A stretch of 15,161 nucleotides of DNA, from the NCBI GenBank assembly GCA_023386135.1, contig JAEWKG010000152.1, forward strand, positions 1 through 15,161, in the 5' to 3' direction. A program made the translations under genes and the position numbers. The stretch's first letter is position 1. The number at the start of each line of letters is the position of its first letter. Below the pieces are notes generated by a model, which did no database searches, was not told where the DNA came from, and was given only the letters and a program-made list of their open reading frames with translations. Source of the DNA: Pseudomonadota bacterium. Its GTDB lineage: Bacteria > Pseudomonadota > Alphaproteobacteria > Sphingomonadales > Sphingomonadaceae. Shown in pieces: positions 1 through 7,338 of the stretch.

Positions 1-17
1 GATTAAGGGCGCGCGCC

Positions 18-302
18 ATGAGCGACGACAAGAGCCAGACCCCGCCCGACCACCTCTCGGTCAACCCGCAGAGCCCGCACTTCGATGCCGAGGTGCTCCA
101 GCGCGGCATCGGCATCCGCTTCAAGGACCGGGTGCGGACCGACGTCGAGGAGTACTCGATCTCGGAAGGCTGGATTCGGGTGCAGGCGGGCAAGACGGTC
201 GACCGCAAGGGCCAGCCGCTGACGCTCAAGCTCAACGGGCCGGTCGAAGCGTGGTTCGAAGACCTCGGCGATGAGCCGCCGGTCGCGAAGAAGGCCGACT
301 AA
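18..302 (+). CDS. DUF3297 family protein
   Basis: A 94-residue protein that I recognise as DUF3297, a small cytoplasmic family of unknown function common in proteobacteria. The sequence opens with a polar stretch and then a compact conserved core (GIGIRFKDRVRTDVEEY, about residues 31-47, then GWIRVQAGKTVDRKGQPLTLK). The tail is acidic and then basic. There is no signal peptide or membrane segment. An AAGGG lies about 8 bases before the ATG and can serve as the ribosome site. The stop is directly next to the stop of the convergent CHAP gene, with no bases between. The family call is from memory and no function is implied. Confidence 0.85.
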   Translation: MSDDKSQTPPDHLSVNPQSPHFDAEVLQRGIGIRFKDRVRTDVEEYSISEGWIRVQAGKTVDRKGQPLTLKLNGPVEAWFEDLGDEPPVAKKAD

Positions 303-1076
303 CTAGCGGTCGTAACGCGCCAGCGCCTGCGCGATCGGATCGCGCGGGGCGGGCGCCGCAGCGACGCGCCGGACGGGTGCCGGAGCCGGTGCGTGTGCAA
401 CGCGCCTGACAGTAGCCGCGACCATCGCGCGCGGCTCGCTGAGCGAGGCGAACGCGGCGGCGAACTTTTTCGACGGCTTGTCCGAAATCATCGGCTGCGC
501 GGGCGCGGCATAGCGGGCGCTCGCGAGCACGCGCGATCCGCCCAAAGGTTGCTCGACCGGCCGCCCGTCGTCGCGCTCGTTGTAGATGAAGCCCGCCACC
601 GGCCAGGCCGTGGTGCCGAGCGCCTGCAGCGGATCGTACCACACGCGCACCTGGCTCCAGTCGTTGGCCGGCGAGACGTCGACCGCGCGTACTCCGCGTT
701 CGATCTGGCCGCGGCGCCCGTCGATCGGCGACCAATTGGCGTGGTCGAGCAGTACCGTGCGGCTGTCGATTACCTTGCCGACTGTGGCGACGTGCCCGAG
801 CACCATGCCGCCGTACGGTCGGAACGCCATCACCGCGCCGGGCTTGGGCCGGCTGCCGCGCTTGTAGCGACCCGCAGCCTGGTCCCACCACGTCAGCGCG
901 TCGCCGTAGATCTGCACGCCCGAGCGTTCGCGGGCGTAGGGCACGCATTGGAGATAGGGCTTGAGCTCGACATCGGAGCGCCCCGCGCCCGGATCGAAAT
1001 CGTCCGAGGCGTCGGCCAGCGCAGCGCTCGAACAGGCGAGCGCGCCCAGTGCGACCAATGACAGCAAACCCCTCAT
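303..1076 (-). CDS. Secreted CHAP-domain protein (putative peptidoglycan hydrolase)
   Basis: A 257-residue protein with an N-terminal signal peptide (hydrophobic residues 4-20, likely cleavage after ALA at 21). A CHAP fold follows, covering about residues 40-130. CHAP domains are cysteine peptidases or amidases that cut peptidoglycan peptides. The candidate nucleophile is Cys44 in LQCVPYARERSG, the His is His95 in LGHVATV, and the third polar residue is Asn114 or His112 in LLDHANWS. A WYDP motif and a basic, Pro/Ala-rich tail follow. Cys15 lies in the signal peptide (ALAC), but the residues before it do not fit a good lipobox, so a soluble periplasmic protein is preferred. The gene is divergent from der with a 91-base gap. 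The ribosome site is weak. The substrate is unproven. Confidence 0.85.
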   Translation of the reverse strand: MRGLLSLVALGALACSSAALADASDDFDPGAGRSDVELKPYLQCVPYARERSGVQIYGDALTWWDQAAGRYKRGSRPKPGAVMAFRPYGGMVLGHVATVGKVIDSRTVLLDHANWSPIDGRRGQIERGVRAVDVSPANDWSQVRVWYDPLQALGTTAWPVAGFIYNERDDGRPVEQPLGGSRVLASARYAAPAQPMISDKPSKKFAAAFASLSEPRAMVAATVRRVAHAPAPAPVRRVAAAPAPRDPIAQALARYDR

Positions 1077-1167
1077 GCCGCATTTGCTGCCCCACGAAGG
1101 TTAATATCGCCCTACCGGCGACGCGGCTTGCCAAGCGCGCGCCGAGCCGCCACCTGCGTGCGCGTCC

Positions 1168-2535
1168 ATGAAACCGCAAGTCATCATCATCGGCCGGCCC
1201 AACGTCGGCAAGTCGACGCTGTTCAACCGGCTGGTCGGCAAGAAGCTGGCGCTGGTCGACGACCAGCCGGGGGTAACACGCGACCGCCGCATGGGCGACG
1301 CGGTGCTGGCGGGCATGGAATTCACCATAGTCGACACCGCCGGGTGGGAGGACGAGGACGCTCAAACCCTTCCCGGCCGCATGCGCGCGCAGACCGAGGT
1401 CAGCCTCGAAGGCGCCGACGCCGCGCTGTTCGTGATCGACGCGCGCGCCGGCCTGACCCCGCTCGACGAGGAGATCGCCCGCTGGCTGCGCACGCAGACG
1501 GTGCCGGTGGTGGCGGTCGCCAACAAGGCGGAAGGGAGCGCGGGCGACGCGGGCCTGTACGAGGCGTTCGCGCTCGGCTTCGGCGAGCCGGTCGCGCTGA
1601 GCGCCGAGCACGGCGAAGGTGTCGCCGACCTGTTCGATGCCCTCTGGCCGATCATCGGCGAGAAGGCCGAAGGCGAGGACGCCGACGAGTTTGAAGACGA
1701 AGACGCGACCGGGCCACTCAAGCTGGCGATCGTCGGTCGGCCGAACGCGGGCAAGTCCACCCTCATCAACCGTATGCTGGGCGAGGACCGTCTGCTGACC
1801 GGCCCCGAAGCGGGCATTACCCGCGATTCGATCGCGGTGGACTGGCAATGGACCGGCCCCGACGGCGAAGTGCGCGACGTGCGCCTCATCGACACCGCCG
1901 GCATGCGCAAGCGCGCGCAAGTGGTCGAAAAGCTCGAGAAGCTGTCGGTCGCCGACGCCCGCCGCGCGATCGACTTCGCCGAAGTCGTCGTGCTGCTGCT
2001 CGACGCGACCCGCGGCCTCGAACACCAGGACCTCAAGATCGCGGCGCACGTGATCGAGGAAGGCCGCGCCTTGATGATCGCGATCAACAAGTGGGACGTC
2101 GCGGAAGAGGCGAGCAGCCTGTTCAACGGCATCAAGGGGGCGCTCGACGAGGGTCTCGCGCAGGTGCGCGGCCTGCCGGTGCTGACCGTCAGCGCGCGCA
2201 CCGGCAAGGGCATCGATACCCTGCTCAAGGTGGCGTTCGAGACCCGCGAGGCATGGTCGAAGCGCGTGCCGACCGCCGCCCTCAACCGCTGGTTCGACGA
2301 CGCGCTGGAGGCCAACCCGCCGCCCGCGCCCAAGGGCAAGCGGATCAAGCTGCGCTACATCACCCAGGCCGGCACCCGCCCGCCGCGTTTCGTGGTGTTC
2401 GGCACCCGGCTCGACATGCTGCCCAAGAGCTACGAGCGCTACCTCGTCAACGGCATCCGTAAGTCGCTGGGCTTCGAAGGCGTGCCGGTGCGGGTGGTGC
2501 TGAAGAGCCCCAAGAACCCGTTCTCGAAGGACTGA
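1168..2535 (+). CDS. der: Ribosome biogenesis GTPase Der (EngA)
   Basis: Der is an essential GTPase with two tandem G domains and a C-terminal KH-like domain. It acts in maturation of the 50S ribosomal subunit. The 455 residues match the family length. G domain 1 begins at once with GRPNVGKST (9-17), then DTAGW as G3 and NKAE as G4. An acidic linker (EGEDADEFEDEDA) joins it to G domain 2, which has GRPNAGKST (190-198), DTAGM and NKWD. The end (about 360-455) has the KH-like region, including KLRYITQAGTRPPRFVVFG. The ATG at 1168 puts the first P-loop at residue 9, as usual for the family. The Shine-Dalgarno sequence is poor. The next gene starts 63 bases downstream on the same strand. Confidence 0.97.
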   Translation: MKPQVIIIGRPNVGKSTLFNRLVGKKLALVDDQPGVTRDRRMGDAVLAGMEFTIVDTAGWEDEDAQTLPGRMRAQTEVSLEGADAALFVIDARAGLTPLDEEIARWLRTQTVPVVAVANKAEGSAGDAGLYEAFALGFGEPVALSAEHGEGVADLFDALWPIIGEKAEGEDADEFEDEDATGPLKLAIVGRPNAGKSTLINRMLGEDRLLTGPEAGITRDSIAVDWQWTGPDGEVRDVRLIDTAGMRKRAQVVEKLEKLSVADARRAIDFAEVVVLLLDATRGLEHQDLKIAAHVIEEGRALMIAINKWDVAEEASSLFNGIKGALDEGLAQVRGLPVLTVSARTGKGIDTLLKVAFETREAWSKRVPTAALNRWFDDALEANPPPAPKGKRIKLRYITQAGTRPPRFVVFGTRLDMLPKSYERYLVNGIRKSLGFEGVPVRVVLKSPKNPFSKD

Positions 2536-2554
2536 GGGAGCCGCTTGCCAGCGA

Positions 2555-2585
2555 TTCCCGCCACCGCTATCGGGCGGTCAGGGAA
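2555..2585 (+). other. Two-part RNA hairpin in the der-downstream gap
   Basis: TTCCC (2555-2559) can pair with GGGAA (2581-2585), and inside it ACCGC (2563-2567) pairs with GCGGT (2574-2578). A small internal loop (GCC opposite CA) separates the two helices, and the terminal loop is six bases. The structure ends only 13 bases before the ATG of the next gene and touches its G-rich ribosome site. It may weaken read-through from der or shape translation of the next gene. TTTT at 2593-2596 is short for a terminator. Folding was judged by eye. Confidence 0.35.
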
Positions 2586-2598
2586 ACGGGGGTTTTCA

Positions 2599-3921
2599 AT
2601 GAATTCGATTACCAGGCTGCGCGCAGGCGCGGCGTTTGTCGTGCTGACCGCCACAATCGTTCAGCCGGCATTGGCGGACGTGCTGATGGTTCCGACCGGG
2701 ACCAAGGCACCGCGGGTGGCGCAAGATCCGCCGCCCAGCGACGACACGCCGGAGGAAATCGCCAAGGATGCCCAGCGCGACCTCAAGGACAGCCGCTTCT
2801 ACAACCGGCCCGGCGCCACCCGCGCCGAGTACAACGCCGACTGGCAGCGCTGCCGCCTGATCGCGCGCGGCTCGCAGACGCCGAGCGGATCGGTGCCCTA
2901 CTTCTATAATCCCGCGGTCGTTTCGCCGCTCGCCGCCGGAATCGGCGCGGGCATCGGCGGAATGATCGGTGCCGCCATCGTCGAGGGCCAGCAGCGCCGC
3001 GCCAACCGGCGGCAGTGCCTGATGATTGCCGGTTGGCGTCAAGTCGACGTGCCCGCCGCCACGGCACAGCGCCTCGCCGCGATGACCGATGGCGAGCGCG
3101 ATGCCTACTTCGATACGATCGTCGGCGCGGCGGACGTCGAGGGCGAGATAACCGAGCGCAAGACATTCGCGCAGGAGGCAGCTTGGGCGCGGGTGTTCGA
3201 TGGCTCCGTGACGCCGACCGAGGCGGTCACCGTGGTGCCGCGCGTGAAACAAGCCCAGGCGCGTTATGCTTCGCTTGGCCTCGACGCCGCGGCCGATGAC
3301 GAGGCGGTGATCGTATTCGCCTTCCGTCGCCCCACAGAACCCGCCGTGGGACGATCGGCGAGCATCCGCCTGCTGCGCTACGATCCCGACAACTCCGACC
3401 TGTGGTATCAGCCGCGCGACTGGAAAAAGACTGGCGACTTGACGACCTACTCGCTCAACGTCGCGACCAAGCAGAAGAAGCTGGCGTACGAGACGGTCGC
3501 CGTGCGGGTCACCCCGGGAACGTACGTATACGATGCGGCATCGGTCGGGCCGGCCCTTCCCATGTCGACCAACTGCTTCGGCGCGCCCATGATGACGGTG
3601 AAGGCCGGCGACGTTGTCTATGCCGGGGATTTCATCCCGGTGATCAACGGCAAGGGCGCGGGCGATCAGGCCGTCACCGCGCTGCTGTTCAGCGACCACC
3701 TTGCCGATGCACGCCAGGCGCTAAGCAAATCCCATGCGGATTGGGCCCAGCGCCTGCAGGCGGCAGGGTGGCGCAACGTTGCGACTTACGCTTGCGCCGG
3801 CGCAACGATGGACCGCTACGACCTGCCCGGCTTCCCGGCGCGCGATCTGGCGCCCGCCACCGCCGATGTCGTTCGGTCCGGCGAGACCAGCGAATCGGTA
3901 ACGGCGCCCGATCCGGCCTAG
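2599..3921 (+). CDS. Secreted glycine-zipper protein of unknown function
   Basis: I do not recognise a named family. The start is placed at the ATG at 2599 (440 residues), because this gives a clean signal peptide (residues 1-26, cleavage after ALA) and a G-rich ribosome site (ACGGGGG). A longer frame from a TTG at 2545 would add 18 residues in front of the signal peptide and is unlikely. The mature protein has a Pro/Asp-rich stretch and then a glycine zipper at about 112-130 (GIGAGIGGMIGAAIVEG), a motif often seen in membrane-inserting or outer-membrane-associated segments. A charged, mixed alpha/beta C-terminal region of about 300 residues follows. Four cysteines (85, 140, 326, 399) could form disulfides in the periplasm. 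The gene is co-directional with der but probably unrelated to it in function. Confidence 0.8.
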   Translation: MNSITRLRAGAAFVVLTATIVQPALADVLMVPTGTKAPRVAQDPPPSDDTPEEIAKDAQRDLKDSRFYNRPGATRAEYNADWQRCRLIARGSQTPSGSVPYFYNPAVVSPLAAGIGAGIGGMIGAAIVEGQQRRANRRQCLMIAGWRQVDVPAATAQRLAAMTDGERDAYFDTIVGAADVEGEITERKTFAQEAAWARVFDGSVTPTEAVTVVPRVKQAQARYASLGLDAAADDEAVIVFAFRRPTEPAVGRSASIRLLRYDPDNSDLWYQPRDWKKTGDLTTYSLNVATKQKKLAYETVAVRVTPGTYVYDAASVGPALPMSTNCFGAPMMTVKAGDVVYAGDFIPVINGKGAGDQAVTALLFSDHLADARQALSKSHADWAQRLQAAGWRNVATYACAGATMDRYDLPGFPARDLAPATADVVRSGETSESVTAPDPA

Positions 3922-3931
3922 TCCATCGGGG

Positions 3932-3950
3932 CCGGCGCTTCAGGCGCCGG
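3932..3950. terminator. GC-rich hairpin between convergent genes
   Basis: CCGGCGC (3932-3938) and GCGCCGG (3944-3950) form a 7-bp stem with a 5-base loop, extendable by one G-T pair. It lies just after the stop of the glycine-zipper gene, and the original bfr stop (TGA, minus strand) falls in the loop. There is no T-tract on either strand, so it is at best a weak bidirectional terminator. Confidence 0.4.
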
Positions 3951-4434
3951 TCCCGCCTTCGCCCGCGGCTCCGCTGTGGAGCTGGACGTAGTTCGGCAGC
4001 CCCATGCGCTCGATCATCTCGAACTGGGTTTCGAGGAAGTCGACATGCTCTTACTCGCTTTCGAGGATGCGTTCGAAGATTTCACGGCTGACGTAATCGC
4101 GTGACGACTCGCAGTGCTGGATCGCATCGCGCAGCAGCGGGATCGCTTCCATCTCCAGCGCCAGGTCAGCGCGCAGGATTTCCTCGACCGTCTCGCCGAC
4201 CTTGAGCCGATTGATCGCCTGGAAGTTGGGAAGGCCATCGAGGAACAGCACTCGCTCGGCGAGCATGTCGGCGTGCTTCATCTCGTCGATCGATTCGTGC
4301 CGCTCATATTCGGCGAGCTTGTGGACGCCCCAATGGTGCAGCACGCGGTAGTGCAGCCAGTACTGGTTGATCGCGGTCAGCTCGTTGGTCAGCGCGCGGT
4401 TGAGGAATTCGATGACCTGGGGATCGCCCTTCAC
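3940..4434 (-). pseudogene. bfr: Bacterioferritin with an in-frame TAA at codon 128
   Basis: Bacterioferritin forms a 24-subunit shell that oxidises and stores iron and binds heme between subunits. Starting at GTG 4434, the numbering agrees exactly with E. coli Bfr: Glu18, Glu51, heme ligand Met52, His54, Glu94 and Glu127 are all present. Codon 128, normally Glu, reads TAA (4051-4053). Past it the frame continues through His130 (EHVDFLETQFEMIERMG) to TGA at 3940-3942, giving 164 codons in all. One base change (GAA to TAA) explains the break. The 127-residue product would lack the ferroxidase ligand His130, the end of helix D and helix E. The start is set by AGGAGA six bases upstream. A GTG at 4455 in the same frame is too far upstream. 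It lies 76 bases after bfd. It could be a real nonsense mutation or a base-call error; all else looks intact. Confidence 0.85.
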
Positions 4435-4440
4435 TGCGTG

Positions 4441-4464
4441 TCTCCTGCCGTGCACCCGACGGCA
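4441..4464 (-). promoter_or_regulatory. bfr ribosome site abutted by a 6-bp hairpin
   Basis: Reading the minus strand, TGCCGT and ACGGCA pair around a 7-base loop (4446-4464), and AGGAGA (4446-4441) follows at once, sharing one base with the stem. Six bases later comes the GTG start of bfr. The Shine-Dalgarno sequence decides the start. The hairpin next to it could affect ribosome access, but no regulator is implied. Confidence 0.45.
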
Positions 4465-4510
4465 CTATGGCTCGCTGCGCCCCGCGCGGCAAGGCAGGCG
4501 GGAGGCAGGA

Positions 4511-4699
4511 TCAGGCCGCGAAAGGGATGGCAGCCGCGGCGCGCTCGTCCTCGATGATCTCGTCGGCTTCGTCGAGGCACTGGCCGCAATTGGGGCGCTT
4601 GCCGAGCGCGGCATAGACCGCCTCCGCATCGCCCGCGGCGCGCAGGGCGGCCCGGCGCAGCTTGCATTCGCGAATCGCATTGCAAACGCAGATGTACAT
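4511..4699 (-). CDS. bfd: Bacterioferritin-associated ferredoxin (Bfd)
   Basis: A 62-residue [2Fe-2S] protein that passes electrons to bacterioferritin so that stored Fe(III) can be released as Fe(II). The four cluster cysteines are Cys4, Cys6 (ICVCNAI), Cys38 and Cys41 (NCGQC). These are the same positions as in E. coli Bfd, and the length is typical. The tail is acidic (EADEIIEDE). An extra Cys12 is present. The ATG at 4699 gives the canonical MYICVCN start, though the ribosome site is weak. It lies upstream of bfr on the same strand and may be co-transcribed with it. A Fur-box-like palindrome sits 14 bases upstream of the start, consistent with expression under iron shortage. Confidence 0.93.
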   Translation of the reverse strand: MYICVCNAIRECKLRRAALRAAGDAEAVYAALGKRPNCGQCLDEADEIIEDERAAAAIPFAA

Positions 4700-4713
4700 C
4701 GTGCTGACAAGCT

Positions 4714-4732
4714 AATGCGAACCACTCGCAAA
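4714..4732 (-). promoter_or_regulatory. Candidate Fur box upstream of bfd
   Basis: On the minus strand this 19-base site reads TTTGCGAGTGGTTCGCATT. The core is TGCGA-N5-TCGCA, a perfect inverted repeat, and it resembles the Fur-type operator AATGCGAATgATTCGCATT as I recall it. It fills most of the 41-base gap between the DUF418 stop and bfd. A possible -35 (TTGTTT, 4737-4732) lies at its upstream edge, so a bound repressor would cover the promoter. The -10 is not clear. Fur control of bfd is known in other bacteria; here it is inferred. Confidence 0.55.
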
Positions 4733-4740
4733 AACAAGAG

Positions 4741-5997
4741 CTATCGTCGCAGCGAAAATATTCGGCCGTAAGTGAGGCAGCGCCACAGCCATTCGAGCGG
4801 TCCGTAGCGGAACCGCGCGAGCCACGGTTTCGACCACGCGAGCATGACCAGCCACATCGCGACGACGACGAGATAGAGCCGCGGCCGGTCGAGCGCGGCG
4901 AACAGGCCCGCGCCCCACGGCTGGAACACGATCAGCATGACCAGCGAGGTGCCGAGGTAGTTCGAGAACGCCATCCGCCCCGCCGCGGTCACTCTCGTGC
5001 CGAGCCATCCGCGCGCCTGCGGTCCCCACAGCGCGAGCAGGGCGGCGAGGCCGAGCACCACTGGCAGCCGCGTCAGGCCGGACGGGCCGAGATGCGCGAA
5101 CATCGTGCCGCTGAAGGTGAGACCGTCCGCCAGCGCCCAGAGCCCTAGCGCCAGCGTCAGAAAAGTGCCCGCGCCGACACTCCACCAGCCCCAGCGCGCT
5201 TGCGTTGCGCGGTCGATGCGGCCGTCGAACAGCCCTGCGCGGTAGAGCGCCATACCGATCAGCATCAGCGGCAGCGTCTCGAGCACGGTGTGGCTAAACA
5301 GGTCGATCCAGTTCCACCGATGCGGTCCGAGCGCGTGCGCGACGTAGTCCGCATAGGTGCCGTGTGTGTTGATCGCGATTTCCGCCGCGGCATCGCTGCG
5401 CTCCCCTTCCAACATCGCGGCAGTTTCGCGTGCGACCGGGGAGTAGGCGGGATTATCCCTCAACGAGGTCTCATTTGCGGCCCAGATCAGGCCGAATTGC
5501 GCCGAGGTCCACAGCGCGCCGAACAGATAGACGGTCAGCCCGACCGCGAACTGGTGGATGGCCGACCATCGCAGTGCGAACAGCGCGAGCGCACCGCACA
5601 GCGCGTAGAGCGTCAGGATGTCGCCGCGCCACAGCAGGTAGTAGTGCGCGAGGCCGAACATGAGCAGCCACGCTAGCCGCCGCAATTGCAGCCAGCGGCC
5701 GCCTCCGCGCGCTTCGACGCGGTCGGCGAACAGTACGAGGCCAGCGCCGAACAGCATGGTGAACAGCCCGCGCATCTTGCCGTCGACCAGCACGAACTGC
5801 GCCACCCACAACCAGTCCGACAAGCGGTCGTGACCGGTCACGAAACCGCGCGGCCAGAAGTAGGCGAGATAGGGCTGACCAAAGGCGACGATGTTCGCCG
5901 CGAGGATGCCCATCACCGCGATCCCGCGGGTGAAGTCGAGGCTAACCAGCCGCTCCCCCGCGTCGGTCGGCAGCGCGGGCGATGGCGGGGTGTTCAA
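4741..5997 (-). CDS. DUF418 family membrane protein
   Basis: A polytopic inner-membrane protein of 418 residues and unknown role. The N-terminal signature SLDFTRGIAVMGI is followed by repeated hydrophobic segments. The C-terminal DUF418 region carries GRMAFSNYLGTS and the closing GPLEWLWRCLTYGR, both typical of the family. The frame stays open upstream to 6072, but that part overlaps the SPOR gene and is highly charged. The likely start is a TTG at 5997 that overlaps the SPOR stop as TTGA, which suggests translational coupling. No clear Shine-Dalgarno sequence precedes it, which fits a coupled start. The family has been linked by annotation to transport, but I claim no substrate. Confidence 0.85.
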   Translation of the reverse strand: MNTPPSPALPTDAGERLVSLDFTRGIAVMGILAANIVAFGQPYLAYFWPRGFVTGHDRLSDWLWVAQFVLVDGKMRGLFTMLFGAGLVLFADRVEARGGGRWLQLRRLAWLLMFGLAHYYLLWRGDILTLYALCGALALFALRWSAIHQFAVGLTVYLFGALWTSAQFGLIWAANETSLRDNPAYSPVARETAAMLEGERSDAAAEIAINTHGTYADYVAHALGPHRWNWIDLFSHTVLETLPLMLIGMALYRAGLFDGRIDRATQARWGWWSVGAGTFLTLALGLWALADGLTFSGTMFAHLGPSGLTRLPVVLGLAALLALWGPQARGWLGTRVTAAGRMAFSNYLGTSLVMLIVFQPWGAGLFAALDRPRLYLVVVAMWLVMLAWSKPWLARFRYGPLEWLWRCLTYGRIFSLRR

Positions 5998-7118
5998 CGG
6001 GTGACGATGCAGCTCTGACCGCCGGCCTTGAGCGCGTTGCACGCGGCCTGTGCCGACCCCTCGCTCGCCCAACCCGCGGCCAGCAGGCGGGTCAGCCTGC
6101 CGGCCGCGACGGTTTGCCTTGTCTTACCGGCGAGTGCTGGCTTGCTTGCAAGCTGGCTCCATAGCTTGTCGGCGTTCCCGCCCACCGAGAACGCGCCGAG
6201 TTGGATCTTCCACGGCCCGCCCGGCGTCGCCGGCGGGGCCTGCCGCGGAGGCGGCGCGGCGTGTGCTGCGACCTGCGTGGGGCGAGGCGCTGGCGTGACA
6301 ACACCGGGCCGCGCGAAATCGGCCCCAGCCGTTGCGGGGTTTTCGGTCCCAGTGGCGCGCATCGCTTCCTCGACCGCAGCCTCCGCCGCGGTCACCGAGG
6401 AGGGCGGCACGATCACGCTAGCGATCGCCTGCGGCACGCGGGCGGGTGGCAAGACGGTTGGCGTAACGGCCGCGACCTGAGGAAGGCTTGCGCCGAGGCT
6501 CGGACCATCGCCGAGGTCGGCCGCCGCTAGCTGGGTTGCGCGGCGCGCGTCGGCATCGGCGCGCAGTTTCGCGGCGAGTGTCTGCGCCTGCTGCCGCTGC
6601 GCCAGCGGCACGAATTCGTCCATCTGTTTGATTGCGGGCGCGGCCTGCGGGAGACCGGCACCGTTAGCCAGCGTCAGCAAGGCATACGCGCGCACCCAGT
6701 CCTTCGCCACCAGGTCGCCGTTAAAATAGGCGATGCCGATCAGGTACTGCGCGCGCGGATCGCCGCGCTCGGCGGCGGCGGTAACATAGGGCATCGCGGC
6801 CTCGCGCCGGCCGTCCTGGAACAGCAGCAGGCCATAATTGTCGGCTGCCTTGATGTGGCCCTTCGCCGCGGCGCGGGCATAGAGCGCCTCGGCCTGCTTT
6901 GCGTCCTGCGGCACGCCGCGCCCCAGGCGATACGCCTGCGCGAGGTTGAACAAGGCATCCGGATCGCCCTTCGCCGCCGGGCCCTTCCATTCCGCGACCG
7001 CGCGCGGAAAGTCGCCCGCGCTCCACGCGTCGACCCCGTCCTTGACGTTCGCTTGCGCCGCGCCGGCACAGGCTAGGGCGAGGCCGGTGACCGCAGCTGT
7101 CAGCCGCACTCGGATCAT
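5994..7118 (-). CDS. Periplasmic Sel1-repeat protein with C-terminal SPOR domain
   Basis: A 374-residue protein with a signal peptide (1-23, cleavage after AQA). Sel1-like/TPR repeats follow, about residues 30-155 (for example GDPDALFNLAQAYRLGRGV and GDPRAQYLIGIAYFNGD). Next is an Ala/Pro-rich linker (about 195-298). It ends in a SPOR domain at about 300-374 (WKIQLGAFSVGGNADKLW through CNALKAGGQSC). SPOR domains bind denuded glycan strands made at the division septum, so septal location is the natural prediction. Sel1 repeats would bind a protein partner. AGGG lies about 11 bases before the ATG. It is divergent from the parA run across a 220-base gap and shares TTGA with the following DUF418 gene. 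Confidence 0.9.
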   Translation of the reverse strand: MIRVRLTAAVTGLALACAGAAQANVKDGVDAWSAGDFPRAVAEWKGPAAKGDPDALFNLAQAYRLGRGVPQDAKQAEALYARAAAKGHIKAADNYGLLLFQDGRREAAMPYVTAAAERGDPRAQYLIGIAYFNGDLVAKDWVRAYALLTLANGAGLPQAAPAIKQMDEFVPLAQRQQAQTLAAKLRADADARRATQLAAADLGDGPSLGASLPQVAAVTPTVLPPARVPQAIASVIVPPSSVTAAEAAVEEAMRATGTENPATAGADFARPGVVTPAPRPTQVAAHAAPPPRQAPPATPGGPWKIQLGAFSVGGNADKLWSQLASKPALAGKTRQTVAAGRLTRLLAAGWASEGSAQAACNALKAGGQSCIVTR

Positions 7119-7338
7119 CGTGCGATAGTTCCCTCTCGCCCGCGCGGGCGGGCTGCCAAGGAAACTGACATAGTGAACGGCCCGTTAGCAAAGGGTTTCT
7201 TTATCCGAGGTTTCTGCGCTCTGGGCGGCACGCGCACCGTTACCAACCTTAACCGTATATTAGGGGTATGCTGCGATTTCCCCTTCCCGAAGGGTGCATG
7301 GGCGCACCTGGCAACGGGTTTTATCAGGGGGACCAGCC
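7119..7338. promoter_or_regulatory. Divergent intergenic region with a CtrA-like site
   Basis: This 220-base gap must hold the promoters of the Sel1/SPOR gene (minus) and the parA run (plus). It is clearly AT-richer than its surroundings at 7185-7265. TTAA-N7-TTAG at 7249-7263 is one base from the alphaproteobacterial CtrA motif TTAA-N7-TTAA. Two small mutually exclusive hairpins lie in the parA leader: CCCTT/AAGGG at 7281-7294 and GGTGC/GCACC at 7293-7308. I could not assign a convincing -35/-10 pair for either gene. Confidence 0.4.

Noticed and set aside
232..2049. Long open frame of 605 codons on the minus strand across CHAP and der
   Set aside because: It lies antisense to der and over the CHAP gene in another frame, with Arg/Ala/Gly-rich composition and no recognisable domain. 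It is a shadow caused by high GC at third codon positions.
4051..4053. Recoding (read-through or unusual amino acid) at the bfr TAA
   Set aside because: TAA is not a known selenocysteine or pyrrolysine codon in these bacteria, and the expected residue is plain Glu. No recoding structure was seen.
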